19,482 nt of DNA, taken from positions 1-19,482 of the forward strand of contig CALGFL010000150.1 of assembly GCA_937881145.1 (NCBI GenBank), read 5' to 3'. This document shows, in pieces, positions 1 through 7,096 of the stretch. Below the pieces are notes generated by a model, which saw only the letters and a list, made by a program, of their open reading frames with translations, had not been told where the DNA came from and did not search any database. How positions within the stretch are numbered: the stretch's first letter is position 1; each line of letters begins with the position of its first letter. The DNA is from an uncultured Bordetella sp. (GTDB taxonomy: Bacteria; Pseudomonadota; Gammaproteobacteria; Burkholderiales; Burkholderiaceae_B). A program made the position numbers and the translations under genes.

Positions 1-413
1 TTTTCATCCGGCACACCGACAACGCCGAAGAAGCCGACGAGCACACGTTCTTCTACGACACCAAGAGCGGGGGCACCATCGTGCTGTCGGCGCTGGAACT
101 CATGAACCAGATCATGCTCGACCGTTATCCGCCCACCGACTGGAACATCTACGCCGCGCAGGCCAGCGACGGCGATTCCTTCGGCGCCGATGCCGGCAAG
201 AGCGCGCGTTATCTCGCGGAAAACCTGCTTCCGGCCACGCGCTACTTCGCCTATATCGAAGTGCCCGATTCGTCCGAGGCGCGCAAGAGCAGCCTGTGGG
301 CCGAATACGAACAGCAGGCCAGGCCGAATTTCGCCATGCGCCGCATCCACGAACGCAGCGAAATATTCCCCGTGTTTCACGAGCTTTTCAGGAAGGAGGT
401 CAATCAGTCATGA
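1..413 (+). CDS. yeaH: YeaH/YhbH family protein (DUF444, UPF0229), 3' part
   Basis: The gene enters from the left edge in the frame starting at base 3; 136 codons are visible, about the last third of a family whose E. coli member is roughly 430 residues. The stretch reading RHTDNAEEADEHTFFY, then SGGTIVLSALELM and ERYPPTDWNIYAAQASDGD-like text, is typical of the DUF444 C-terminal half, which has a von Willebrand A-like fold. In E. coli, yeaH lies with the serine kinase gene yeaG (prkA) and is induced by stress and nitrogen starvation; its biochemical role is not settled. The stop codon at 411-413 overlaps the ATG of the next gene (ATGA), so the two are probably translationally coupled. An ATG or GTG inside the visible part is not the true start, because homology continues to the edge. 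Confidence 0.9.
   Translation, partial: FIRHTDNAEEADEHTFFYDTKSGGTIVLSALELMNQIMLDRYPPTDWNIYAAQASDGDSFGADAGKSARYLAENLLPATRYFAYIEVPDSSEARKSSLWAEYEQQARPNFAMRRIHERSEIFPVFHELFRKEVNQS
391..400 (+). promoter_or_regulatory. Strong ribosome binding site of spoVR
   Basis: GGAAGGAGGT lies 9 bases before the ATG at 410, inside the end of the yeaH frame. It contains the full AAGGAGGT complement of the 16S rRNA tail. It fixes the spoVR start at 410 and rejects the in-frame upstream extension to 296, which would run deep into yeaH. Confidence 0.75.
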
Positions 414-1957
414 AAACCTTCCTCAACGCCGCCAGCGCCGAAATCCAGGCCCTGGAGCGCCCCAGCCACCCCATATCCACCGGTTCGGAATGGACTTTCG
501 AACTGATCCAGCGCTATGACGAAGTCATCGCCAGGACGGCTCAAGCCTACGGGCTGGACACCTATCCCAACCAGATCGAGATCATCACCTCCGAGCAGAT
601 GCTCGACGCCTACGCCTCGGGCGGCCTGCCCATAGGCTATCCGCACTGGTCGTACGGCAAGGAGTTCATCCGCAACGAGCAGTACTACCGCCGGGGCATG
701 CAAGGGCTGGCCTACGAAATCGTCATCAACTCCAACCCCTGCATTGCGTATCTCATGGAAGAAAATTCCATCGCCATGCAGGCCCTGGTCATCGCCCACG
801 CCTGCTATGGGCACAACTCTTTCTTCAAGGGCAATTACCTGTTTCGCCAATGGACGGACGCCGACGGCATCCTCGACTACCTGGTGTTCGCGCGCAAATA
901 CGTGATGGATTGCGAAGACCGATACGGCTTTGAAGCCGTCGAGGCCATACTCGATTCCTGCCATGCGCTCAGCCTGCAGGGCGTAGACCGCTACAAGCGG
1001 CCCGCGCCCGTCTCGTACCGCGAAGAAGCCAAGCGCCAGGCGGAGCGCGAGGAACACGCCAGGCTGCAATACAACGACCTGTGGCGCACGGTGCCGGTCT
1101 TCGATGCGAACGACGTGCCGCAGGACAAGCAGTCGGTGTTTCCGCCCGAACCCGAAGAGAACCTGCTCTATTTCATCGAAAAGCACGCGCCCAGGCTCGA
1201 ACCCTGGCAGCGCGAGCTGGTGCGCATCGTGCGCAAGATCGCCCAGTACTTCTATCCGCAGTCGCAGACCAAGGTGATGAACGAAGGCTGGGCAACCTTC
1301 TGGCATTACACCTTGCTCAACCGCCTGCACCGCGACAGACAGGTCACCGACGGCTTCATGATGGAGTTCCTGCAAAGCCATACCAGCGTGGTCAGCCAGC
1401 GCGGCTTCGACGAGCGCGGGTATAGCGGCCTGAATCCCTACGCATTGGGCTATGCCATGATGACCGATATCCGGCGCATCTGCGAAACCCCTACTATCGA
1501 AGACAAAAAATGGTTTCCGGATATTGCCGGCGGAGACTGGCTCGCCACCCTGGACTTCGCCATGCGTAACTTCAAGGACGAGTCCTTTATCGCGCAATAT
1601 CTCTCGCCCAGGCTCATCCGCGAGTTTCACTTCTTCGCCATCTCCGATAAGCAGGCCAATCCCAAGCTCGAAGTGGCGGCCATCCACGATGACCAGGGCT
1701 ATCGTGACATCCGGCGCCTTCTGGCCGCACAATATGACCGTGACAACCAGCTGCCGGACATCCAGGTTGCGCGTTATTACCGAGACTCGGATCGTTCCCT
1801 GCTCCTGCGCTATCAGCAGGTTCGCGGCAGGCCGCTGGCTGAAGAAGAGGCCGACCAGGTCATGAAACATCTGGGACGGTTGTGGGGTTTCCGGGTGCGT
1901 ATGGAAGAAGTTTTGCCCGATGGGACGATGATGTCGTATCGACAAGTCGACCCATGA
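410..1957 (+). CDS. spoVR: SpoVR family protein (YcgB)
   Basis: A 515-residue protein, matching the usual length of the SpoVR/YcgB family (about 510 in E. coli). Recognised by the conserved blocks HACYGHNSFFKGNYLF (residues 130-145) and MNEGWATFWHYTLLNRLH (290-307), followed by a stretch rich in family-typical residues ending in NPYALGYAMM. No signal peptide or membrane segment is visible, so it is probably cytoplasmic. Bacillus SpoVR affects spore cortex formation, but this organism group does not sporulate. In Gram-negatives the gene travels with prkA and yeaH as a stress/starvation set, as here. The His and Glu residues in the two blocks could bind a metal, but that is inference. The start at 410 is set by the strong upstream ribosome binding site and the ATGA overlap with yeaH. 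Confidence 0.95.
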   Translation: MKTFLNAASAEIQALERPSHPISTGSEWTFELIQRYDEVIARTAQAYGLDTYPNQIEIITSEQMLDAYASGGLPIGYPHWSYGKEFIRNEQYYRRGMQGLAYEIVINSNPCIAYLMEENSIAMQALVIAHACYGHNSFFKGNYLFRQWTDADGILDYLVFARKYVMDCEDRYGFEAVEAILDSCHALSLQGVDRYKRPAPVSYREEAKRQAEREEHARLQYNDLWRTVPVFDANDVPQDKQSVFPPEPEENLLYFIEKHAPRLEPWQRELVRIVRKIAQYFYPQSQTKVMNEGWATFWHYTLLNRLHRDRQVTDGFMMEFLQSHTSVVSQRGFDERGYSGLNPYALGYAMMTDIRRICETPTIEDKKWFPDIAGGDWLATLDFAMRNFKDESFIAQYLSPRLIREFHFFAISDKQANPKLEVAAIHDDQGYRDIRRLLAAQYDRDNQLPDIQVARYYRDSDRSLLLRYQQVRGRPLAEEEADQVMKHLGRLWGFRVRMEEVLPDGTMMSYRQVDP

Positions 1958-1987
1958 TTCCGTGCCCGCCCGCACTGGAGCAATGCC

Positions 1988-2803
1988 ATGCGATGGCGTG
2001 TCGAGAATATCGACTTCTCGCGTATCGACGTTCAACGCGCAGCAGCCAACGAAGACCTGATGTTGCTGCTGTGCGCGGCGTCTTTTGTCGAAAGCGGCTC
2101 GGAGCTGTATTCGCACACTTTGATCGATTTCTTCGACGGCGACGACGACTTCTGCGTCTGGCTGCGCGACGATTGGGAGGCCGAGGAGCTGCAGCATGGC
2201 CGGGCGCTCAAAGCCTATGTCGGTGCCGTGTGGCCCGATTTCGACTGGGATGCATTCTTTACCGAGTTCTTCGCCGAATATGCCCAGACCTGTTCGCGCG
2301 AGCAGCTGGAAAAGACGCGAGCCCGGGAGCTGGTGGCGCGCTGCGTGATCGAAACCGGAACCTCCAGCCTGTACCGCACCATAAGCCAGTGCGCGGAAGA
2401 ACCCGTGCTGGCGGAGCTTGCCGGCCGCATCCATGCGGACGAGGTGCATCACTACAAGGTCTTCTATCAGAATTTCAAACGCTATAACCAGACCGAACGG
2501 CTCGGCCGCTACGCCGTATTTCGCGCGCTACTGCGCCGGTCGCTCGAGATCCGCAACGAAGACGAGGAAATCGCCATGCGCCACGTGCTGGCCGCGCGCT
2601 ATCCCGGACGCGCCAACGACCCGGAATTCAATGCGCGCCGGATCGAGCGGGTCAGCCAGCTGGTGATGCGCGGCCTGCCCGTCGACATGAGCGTGAAAAT
2701 GATGATCAAGCCGCTGGACCTGCCGGCCGGGGTGCAGCGCGGCCTGCTGGCCGCGGCGGGCTGGGCCGCCGGACCGCTGTCGCGTTTTTTGTTTTCGCGC
2801 TGA
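1988..2803 (+). CDS. Ferritin-like di-iron domain protein
   Basis: A 271-residue, mostly helical protein starting 30 bases after spoVR on the same strand, so probably the last gene of that operon. The ligand pattern of a ferritin-like four-helix di-iron site is visible: Glu35 (or Glu39) in FVESGSELY, E67-L-Q-H70 in AEELQHGRA, Glu122 in CVIETGTSS, and E152-V-H-H155 in HADEVHHYK. This E, ExxH, E, ExxH order is shared by ferritin-like oxidases, acyl-ACP desaturases and AurF-type N-oxygenases. The substrate cannot be told, and it is not a ferritin cage protein by length. The C-terminus (about 244-271) is hydrophobic and Arg-bounded and may contact the membrane. The ATG at 1988 is preceded only by a weak GGAG. 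It converges on the next gene with a 6-base gap and no terminator. Confidence 0.8.
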   Translation: MRWRVENIDFSRIDVQRAAANEDLMLLLCAASFVESGSELYSHTLIDFFDGDDDFCVWLRDDWEAEELQHGRALKAYVGAVWPDFDWDAFFTEFFAEYAQTCSREQLEKTRARELVARCVIETGTSSLYRTISQCAEEPVLAELAGRIHADEVHHYKVFYQNFKRYNQTERLGRYAVFRALLRRSLEIRNEDEEIAMRHVLAARYPGRANDPEFNARRIERVSQLVMRGLPVDMSVKMMIKPLDLPAGVQRGLLAAAGWAAGPLSRFLFSR

Positions 2804-2809
2804 CGGGCT

Positions 2810-3934
2810 TCAACCTGAAAAGGCTTGTGCCTGTGCGCAGAGACGCAATTTGTCCCAGGCTTCTTCCATCTCATCGACCAGCTTGCGCATCTGATCGGCC
2901 ACGCAAGTAGGCGCTTCGATCCCGAACACGCTCTGCCCCGCCGCCTCGTAGATGAGGCGGGGATCGTCGTTCTCGTGAATCGAGGCGAAGACCTCGCCTG
3001 TCAAAACTTGCTGCAAGGGCATATCCAGCGGCGCAGGTGCGCCGGCTTGCGACCAGGCGTCTATCCAGTCGCTGCGCACGACCCGGCAAGGCTTGCCGCT
3101 GTGTGCGCGCGAGATCACGGTGTCCTCGCTGCCGCTGGCGATCAGGCGCTGCAATAGCGCCTGCGGCGTGTGGTTTTCTTTTGCGCCCATCCACAGCGTG
3201 CCCAGCCACGCGCCCTGCGCGCCCATGCCGATGCAGCCCAGCACCTGCGCGCCGGTGGCGATGCCGCCCGCGGCCAGCACCGGTTTGCTGTTCGCGGCGG
3301 CAATTACTTGCGGCAATAGCGACAGGGTGCCGACGGGGCCGGTGTGTCCGCCCGCGTCATAGCCTTGCGCGACCAGCACGTCCACGCCGAGCGTTAGCGC
3401 TTTTTGCGCGTGGCGCACCGAACCGACCAGCGAGAAGGTCATCTTGCCCAGGCCGCGCGCCCGTTCGATGAGCTCGGGCCGCAGGCCGATGGCCGTGGCG
3501 ATGCACAGGGCATCGGAGTCCAGCACGGCTTCGATCTGCGCCTGGAACAGCGCTTCGGAGCGGGCCTGCGAAGTGAAAAAGCTGGGCTCGGCGGGCGGCT
3601 TGACGTCGAAGCGCCGGCGCAGCGCCTGAACGAACTCGACATGCTTGCGCGGCAGGTTCTGCCGCAGGGTGTCCAGGTCCGCCCGCCGCGGGACTTTGGA
3701 CGGCAGCATCAGATCTATGCCATAGGGCAGGCCCGCAAGGCGGCGCTGCACGTCGGCCACGATGGCGGGAATGTGTTCGGGCGCATCGCGTCCCAGTCCC
3801 AGGACCGGAAACCCGCCCGCCTGGGCAATGGCCACGACCACGTCGGGTTCGTGCGAGAACCCGAAGATGGGATGGCGTATGCCCAGGCGGTCGCATAGGG
3901 GGGTGCTGATGCGGCAGGTGCGAGCACGCGCCAT
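2810..3934 (-). CDS. Nitronate monooxygenase-family flavoprotein (NMO / 2-nitropropane dioxygenase-like)
   Basis: A 374-residue TIM-barrel FMN protein. The motif AQGYDAGGHTG (189-199), with the candidate catalytic His197, and the phosphate-binding loop AAGGIATG (221-228) are the signatures of the NMO/FabK-like family; the N-terminus RLGIRHPIFG is also typical. NMO enzymes oxidise alkyl nitronates, notably the toxin propionate 3-nitronate, but the family also holds enoyl reductase-like and uncharacterised members, so the reaction is not assured. It is the last gene of the leftward iclR operon: its ATG is one base from the stop of the Bug gene, which implies co-transcription and coupled translation. 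In a cluster of CoA-ester enzymes, an enoyl-thioester reductase or a nitro-acid detoxifying role are both possible. Confidence 0.85.
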   Translation of the reverse strand: MARARTCRISTPLCDRLGIRHPIFGFSHEPDVVVAIAQAGGFPVLGLGRDAPEHIPAIVADVQRRLAGLPYGIDLMLPSKVPRRADLDTLRQNLPRKHVEFVQALRRRFDVKPPAEPSFFTSQARSEALFQAQIEAVLDSDALCIATAIGLRPELIERARGLGKMTFSLVGSVRHAQKALTLGVDVLVAQGYDAGGHTGPVGTLSLLPQVIAAANSKPVLAAGGIATGAQVLGCIGMGAQGAWLGTLWMGAKENHTPQALLQRLIASGSEDTVISRAHSGKPCRVVRSDWIDAWSQAGAPAPLDMPLQQVLTGEVFASIHENDDPRLIYEAAGQSVFGIEAPTCVADQMRKLVDEMEEAWDKLRLCAQAQAFSG

Positions 3935-3935
3935 G

Positions 3936-4904
3936 TCAGTTCATCTGCCAATGGGCCTGCTTGGCGACCTTGGTCCACTTGTCGAATTCCTTGGCCACGA
4001 AGGCGTCGAACCGGGCCGGCGACTGCCAGTTCATCTCCATGCCCAGATGCGTGAGCTTGGCCTGCACGTCGGGCATTTCGACGATCTCGTGCACTTCGGC
4101 GGCCAATTGATCCCGTATGGCCTGAGGCGTGGCGGCCGGCGCCACCAATCCGAACCAGGTGCCGACCTCGTAGCCCGGCAAAGGGGCGGATTCGGCGACG
4201 GTGGGCAGGTCCGGCATGGCGCTGGCGCGCTGGGCGGTGGTCACCGCCAGCGCCCGCAGCTTGCCGGCTTTGACGTTGGGCATGGCCAGGGCGGCGGTCA
4301 GCGGCATCATGGCCACGCGTCCGGCCAGGAGGTCGGTGAGCGCGTCGGTCTGGCCTTTGTAGGGCACCATGACGAGCTTGATCTTGGCTTCCTGCGCCAG
4401 CAGTTCGCCGGAGAGATGATTGGAGGTCCCGATGCCGGCGGTCGCGTAGGTCAGCGGAGGATTGCTCTTCTTGGCCAGGGCAATGAACTCGGCCATGTTG
4501 TGGGCCGGAACCGAAGGATGCACCACGATCACGTTGGGGACGATGCCGATCCCGGAAATCGCCGTGAAATCCCGCACCGGATTCCAATGGGCTTTCTTTT
4601 CCAGGATCGGAGCCACGGCGTGGCTGGGGCTAACCAGGATCAGCGTGTATCCGTCCGCCGGCGCGCGCGAAGCGTATTCTGTGCCGATCGCGCCGCCCGC
4701 ACCGGTGCGGTTCTCGACGATCACCGGCTGGCCGTATTTCTCGGAGAGCTTCTGGCCCACGATGCGGGCGACCGAATCGACGATGCCGCCCGCCGAGAAG
4801 GGCACGATGATGTGGATGGGTTTGTCGGGATAGCTATCGGCTGCACGGGCCGCCAGCGGACTGACGGCGATGGCGCAGGCTATCAGCAACGAAGCGAATT
4901 TCAT
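3936..4904 (-). CDS. Bug/TctC-family periplasmic substrate-binding protein
   Basis: A 322-residue secreted binding protein. Residues 1-21 form a signal peptide (Lys2, hydrophobic core, cleavage near ARA-AD). The mature start, YPDKPIHIIVPFSAGG with the later VENRTGAGGAIGTEYASRAPADGYT, is the hallmark of the Bug/TctC family of tripartite tricarboxylate transporters, which bind carboxylates and other small organic acids. No TctA or TctB membrane genes are in the window, so this is an orphan binding protein, as is common in Bordetella and its relatives. AGGAGA lies 5 bases before the ATG. It follows the acyl-CoA dehydrogenase gene by 37 bases and precedes the NMO gene by one base, so it probably delivers the acid that the cluster's enzymes process. 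The ligand is unknown. Confidence 0.93.
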   Translation of the reverse strand: MKFASLLIACAIAVSPLAARAADSYPDKPIHIIVPFSAGGIVDSVARIVGQKLSEKYGQPVIVENRTGAGGAIGTEYASRAPADGYTLILVSPSHAVAPILEKKAHWNPVRDFTAISGIGIVPNVIVVHPSVPAHNMAEFIALAKKSNPPLTYATAGIGTSNHLSGELLAQEAKIKLVMVPYKGQTDALTDLLAGRVAMMPLTAALAMPNVKAGKLRALAVTTAQRASAMPDLPTVAESAPLPGYEVGTWFGLVAPAATPQAIRDQLAAEVHEIVEMPDVQAKLTHLGMEMNWQSPARFDAFVAKEFDKWTKVAKQAHWQMN

Positions 4905-4941
4905 GTTTGTCTCCTGGATTTGGTTGTTCGCGCCGATTCGT

Positions 4942-6096
4942 TCAGATCGACGCAGTTGCCATGGTCCGCCTGGCGATATTGCCGATATGGATCTGGCTGG
5001 TTCCTTCGTATAGGCGGAACAGCCTCACGTCGCGATAGAAGCGTTCCGCCACGTTGTCGGCGATATAGCCGCTGCCGCCGAAAATCTGCACTGCCCGGTC
5101 GGCCGCCCGGCCGCTGACTTCCGACGCGAACAGCTTGCACATGGAGGCTTCCATGGTCACGTCTATGCCGTCGTCGCGCTTGCGCGCGGTCTCCAGCACC
5201 AGCGCCCGCGCGGCATGCGCTTCGGTATTGCTTTCGGCGATCATCTGCTGCACCAGTTGGAATTCGCCGATGGGCTGGCCGAATTGCTTGCGCGTCTGCG
5301 CGTGCCGCACCATTTCGCGCACCAGGCGCAGCGCCGGTCCGACGCACAGACCGGCCAGGTTGATGCGCTGTTTGTTCAGCGCCTTCATCGCGGTGCGAAA
5401 CCCTCTGCCTTCCAGGCCGCCGACAATGGCGCTTTCATGCACCCGCACGCGCTCCAGAATCACCTCGCCCACCGGCGAGCCGTGCTGTCCCATCTTGCGG
5501 TAGGCGGGCGGCGTGCAAAGACCCTGCGTGTCGCGCTCGATCAGAAACGCCGAGATGCCGGAGGCGCCTGTGGTGCCGGGTTCGCTGCGCGCGAAGACAG
5601 TGAACAGATCGGCGATGGGCGCGTTGGTGATGAAACACTTGCGGCCAGTGATCTCGAAGTACTCGCCGTCGCGCACGGCAACGGTTTTCTGGGCCGTTGC
5701 ATCCGATCCGGCCTGCGGCTCGGTCAGGGCGAAGCAGCCCGTGACCTGACCGCTGGCCAGCAAGGGCAGGTAGCGGCGCTTTTGCTCTTCGGTGCCATCG
5801 ACCACCAGCGATTCGGAGGCGATGCCGGTGTTGCCGCCAAAGCGCGCGCGAAACGCCGTGGCGACCTGGGAGACCTCGATGTTCATCAAGGCTAGCTCCT
5901 CGGTGGTGAGGCCTGCGCCGCCATACGCCTCGGGAATGCTGTGGCCGAAGAGCCCAAGCTCGCGCATGCGCTGCACCACCGGCTCGGGAATCCGGTCGGT
6001 CTGATCCACCTCTTGCTCGATGGGTAGGCATTCTTCGTAGAGAAAGCCGCGAATCTCCTGCATCATGGCTTCGAACTGCTTGGCGTCTCGGATCAT
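4942..6096 (-). CDS. Acyl-CoA dehydrogenase
   Basis: A 384-residue FAD enzyme of the standard acyl-CoA dehydrogenase length, oxidising the alpha-beta bond of an acyl-CoA and passing electrons to ETF. Seen: the flavin-binding stretch CFALTEPQAGSDA (121-133), ITGRKCFITNAPIADLF (149-165), RKQFGQPIGEFQLVQ in the C-terminal helical domain, QIFGGSGYI (337-345), and LYEGTSQIH (362-370), in which Glu364 occupies the usual catalytic base position of the medium/short-chain branch. AAGGA lies about 7 bases before the ATG. It follows iclR by 25 bases and precedes the Bug gene, in a leftward operon. Chain-length and branching preference cannot be read from the sequence; the racemase and CoA-transferase across the divergent gap make a 2-methyl-branched or short acid reasonable. 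Confidence 0.95.
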   Translation of the reverse strand: MIRDAKQFEAMMQEIRGFLYEECLPIEQEVDQTDRIPEPVVQRMRELGLFGHSIPEAYGGAGLTTEELALMNIEVSQVATAFRARFGGNTGIASESLVVDGTEEQKRRYLPLLASGQVTGCFALTEPQAGSDATAQKTVAVRDGEYFEITGRKCFITNAPIADLFTVFARSEPGTTGASGISAFLIERDTQGLCTPPAYRKMGQHGSPVGEVILERVRVHESAIVGGLEGRGFRTAMKALNKQRINLAGLCVGPALRLVREMVRHAQTRKQFGQPIGEFQLVQQMIAESNTEAHAARALVLETARKRDDGIDVTMEASMCKLFASEVSGRAADRAVQIFGGSGYIADNVAERFYRDVRLFRLYEGTSQIHIGNIARRTMATASI

Positions 6097-6121
6097 CGTT
6101 TTCCTTGCGTTGGGTATTGCC

Positions 6122-6967
6122 TCAGTGCAGCCCTTGCGCGAATTCCAGTTGATGCACCGCTTCTTTGAGCAGGGGCACCACTTCGCGCACGAGCCGGTCT
6201 TTTTGCGCGCGGTGCGCAGCGATCGTGCAGTTCATCGCCAGGGGGGGCTCGCCCGGCGGCTGGCGGACGGGAACGGCCACGGCATGGATGTTCTTTTGCC
6301 AATCGCCGCGCGACAGGCAGTAGCGGCGTTCCGCATATCGCTTGGCGTCCGCTTCCCAGAGCGGCCGGCACCGCTCGAAGTAGGCCCTGTCCTGCACTTT
6401 CAGATAGTTCAGGATGGCGGTGCGCTCGGCCGGCGTATGGCCCAGGATGAGAGCGCGGCCTATCGAACTGGAGAGCAGCGGGCGCGACGTGCCAATGTCG
6501 GGCAGATGCTGGTTGGCGGTATCGGCGCGCACCGAATCGATATAGACCGCGGTGCCGCGGTCGCGCATGCCCAGATTGACGGTGCAGCCCGTGGTGCGCG
6601 CCAGCGATTCCATCAAGGGCTTAGCCATCTGGCGCACGTGCATGCTGGCCAAGAGGGGATGGCCCAGCGCCAGCACGCCGGGACCCAGGCGGTACTTCTG
6701 GGATTGCCCGTCGCGGGCCAGATAGCCCAGCAAGGTCAGCGTGTAAGTCAGGCGCGACACCGTGGGTTTGGGCAGGCTGGTGAGGTCGGAGATCTCGCGA
6801 TTGCCAAGCAGGGGCGTCGACGCCGAAAAAGCGCGCAGCACTTCCAGTCCGCGCGCCAAGTTCATGGAGAACTGGCGGTCGGAGGACAGGTCGTGCGGAT
6901 CGACCAGACCGGGCAGCGTGATGGTGGACACTTTGACTTTCGGGGCGGGGCGAGTGGTGGCGTTCAT
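6122..6967 (-). CDS. IclR-family transcriptional regulator
   Basis: A 281-residue regulator with an N-terminal winged helix (about residues 37-93, including NREISDLTSLPKPTVSRLTYTLTLLGYL and KYRLGPGVLALG) and a C-terminal IclR effector domain (RTTGCTVNLGMRDRGTAVYIDSVRA, then the SSIGRALILGHTPAER stretch). IclR proteins sense small acids or their degradation products and commonly control adjacent catabolic operons. The frame stays open to an ATG at 7012, adding 15 residues. I prefer 6967 because the longer start lies inside a palindrome that looks like the regulator's own operator, and because no ribosome binding site stands before 7012; the site before 6967 is also weak. It is the first gene of the leftward operon and is divergent from the CoA-transferase gene. 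Confidence 0.92.
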   Translation of the reverse strand: MNATTRPAPKVKVSTITLPGLVDPHDLSSDRQFSMNLARGLEVLRAFSASTPLLGNREISDLTSLPKPTVSRLTYTLTLLGYLARDGQSQKYRLGPGVLALGHPLLASMHVRQMAKPLMESLARTTGCTVNLGMRDRGTAVYIDSVRADTANQHLPDIGTSRPLLSSSIGRALILGHTPAERTAILNYLKVQDRAYFERCRPLWEADAKRYAERRYCLSRGDWQKNIHAVAVPVRQPPGEPPLAMNCTIAAHRAQKDRLVREVVPLLKEAVHQLEFAQGLH

Positions 6968-7011
6968 GATTCGCGCTTTGAAATCCAGGGTCAATGGTTT
7001 GCGGGACGTCA

Positions 7012-7026
7012 TTTCGCTGTGCGAAA
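7012..7026. promoter_or_regulatory. Candidate IclR operator, 15-base palindrome
   Basis: TTTCGC-TGT-GCGAAA is a perfect inverted repeat with 6-base arms and a 3-base centre, lying between the divergent iclR and CoA-transferase genes. A further GCGAAA half-site, extending to GCGAAATG, is at 7042-7049; it is the mirror of the CATTTCGC at 7010-7017. Size and position fit an IclR dimer site, but binding is inferred. Confidence 0.55.
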
Positions 7027-7033
7027 CAACCCA

Positions 7034-7062
7034 TTGTCGACGCGAAATGACATGGGCATAAA
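7034..7062 (+). promoter_or_regulatory. Candidate promoter for the CoA-transferase operon
   Basis: TTGTCG (7034-7039) and CATAAA (7057-7062) are separated by 17 bases; each matches the sigma-70 consensus at four of six positions. Transcription would start near 7069, leaving a leader of about 28 bases before the ATG at 7097. The palindrome at 7012-7026 would then lie just upstream of the -35 box, a position suited to an activator. Confidence 0.4.
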
Positions 7063-7096
7063 GAGGTTCGATGCAAACTCATGCCCAGGCTTACCC

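Noticed and set aside
404..2452. A 682-codon open frame on the minus strand
   Set aside because: It is antisense to yeaH, spoVR and the ferritin-like gene, all of which have clear family motifs. Its translation is low-complexity with no recognisable domain, typical of a GC-rich shadow frame.
6065..7096. Upstream open extension of the CoA-transferase frame across iclR
   Set aside because: The family homology starts at about 7120 and the extension is antisense to iclR; a promoter and start near 7097 explain the gene.
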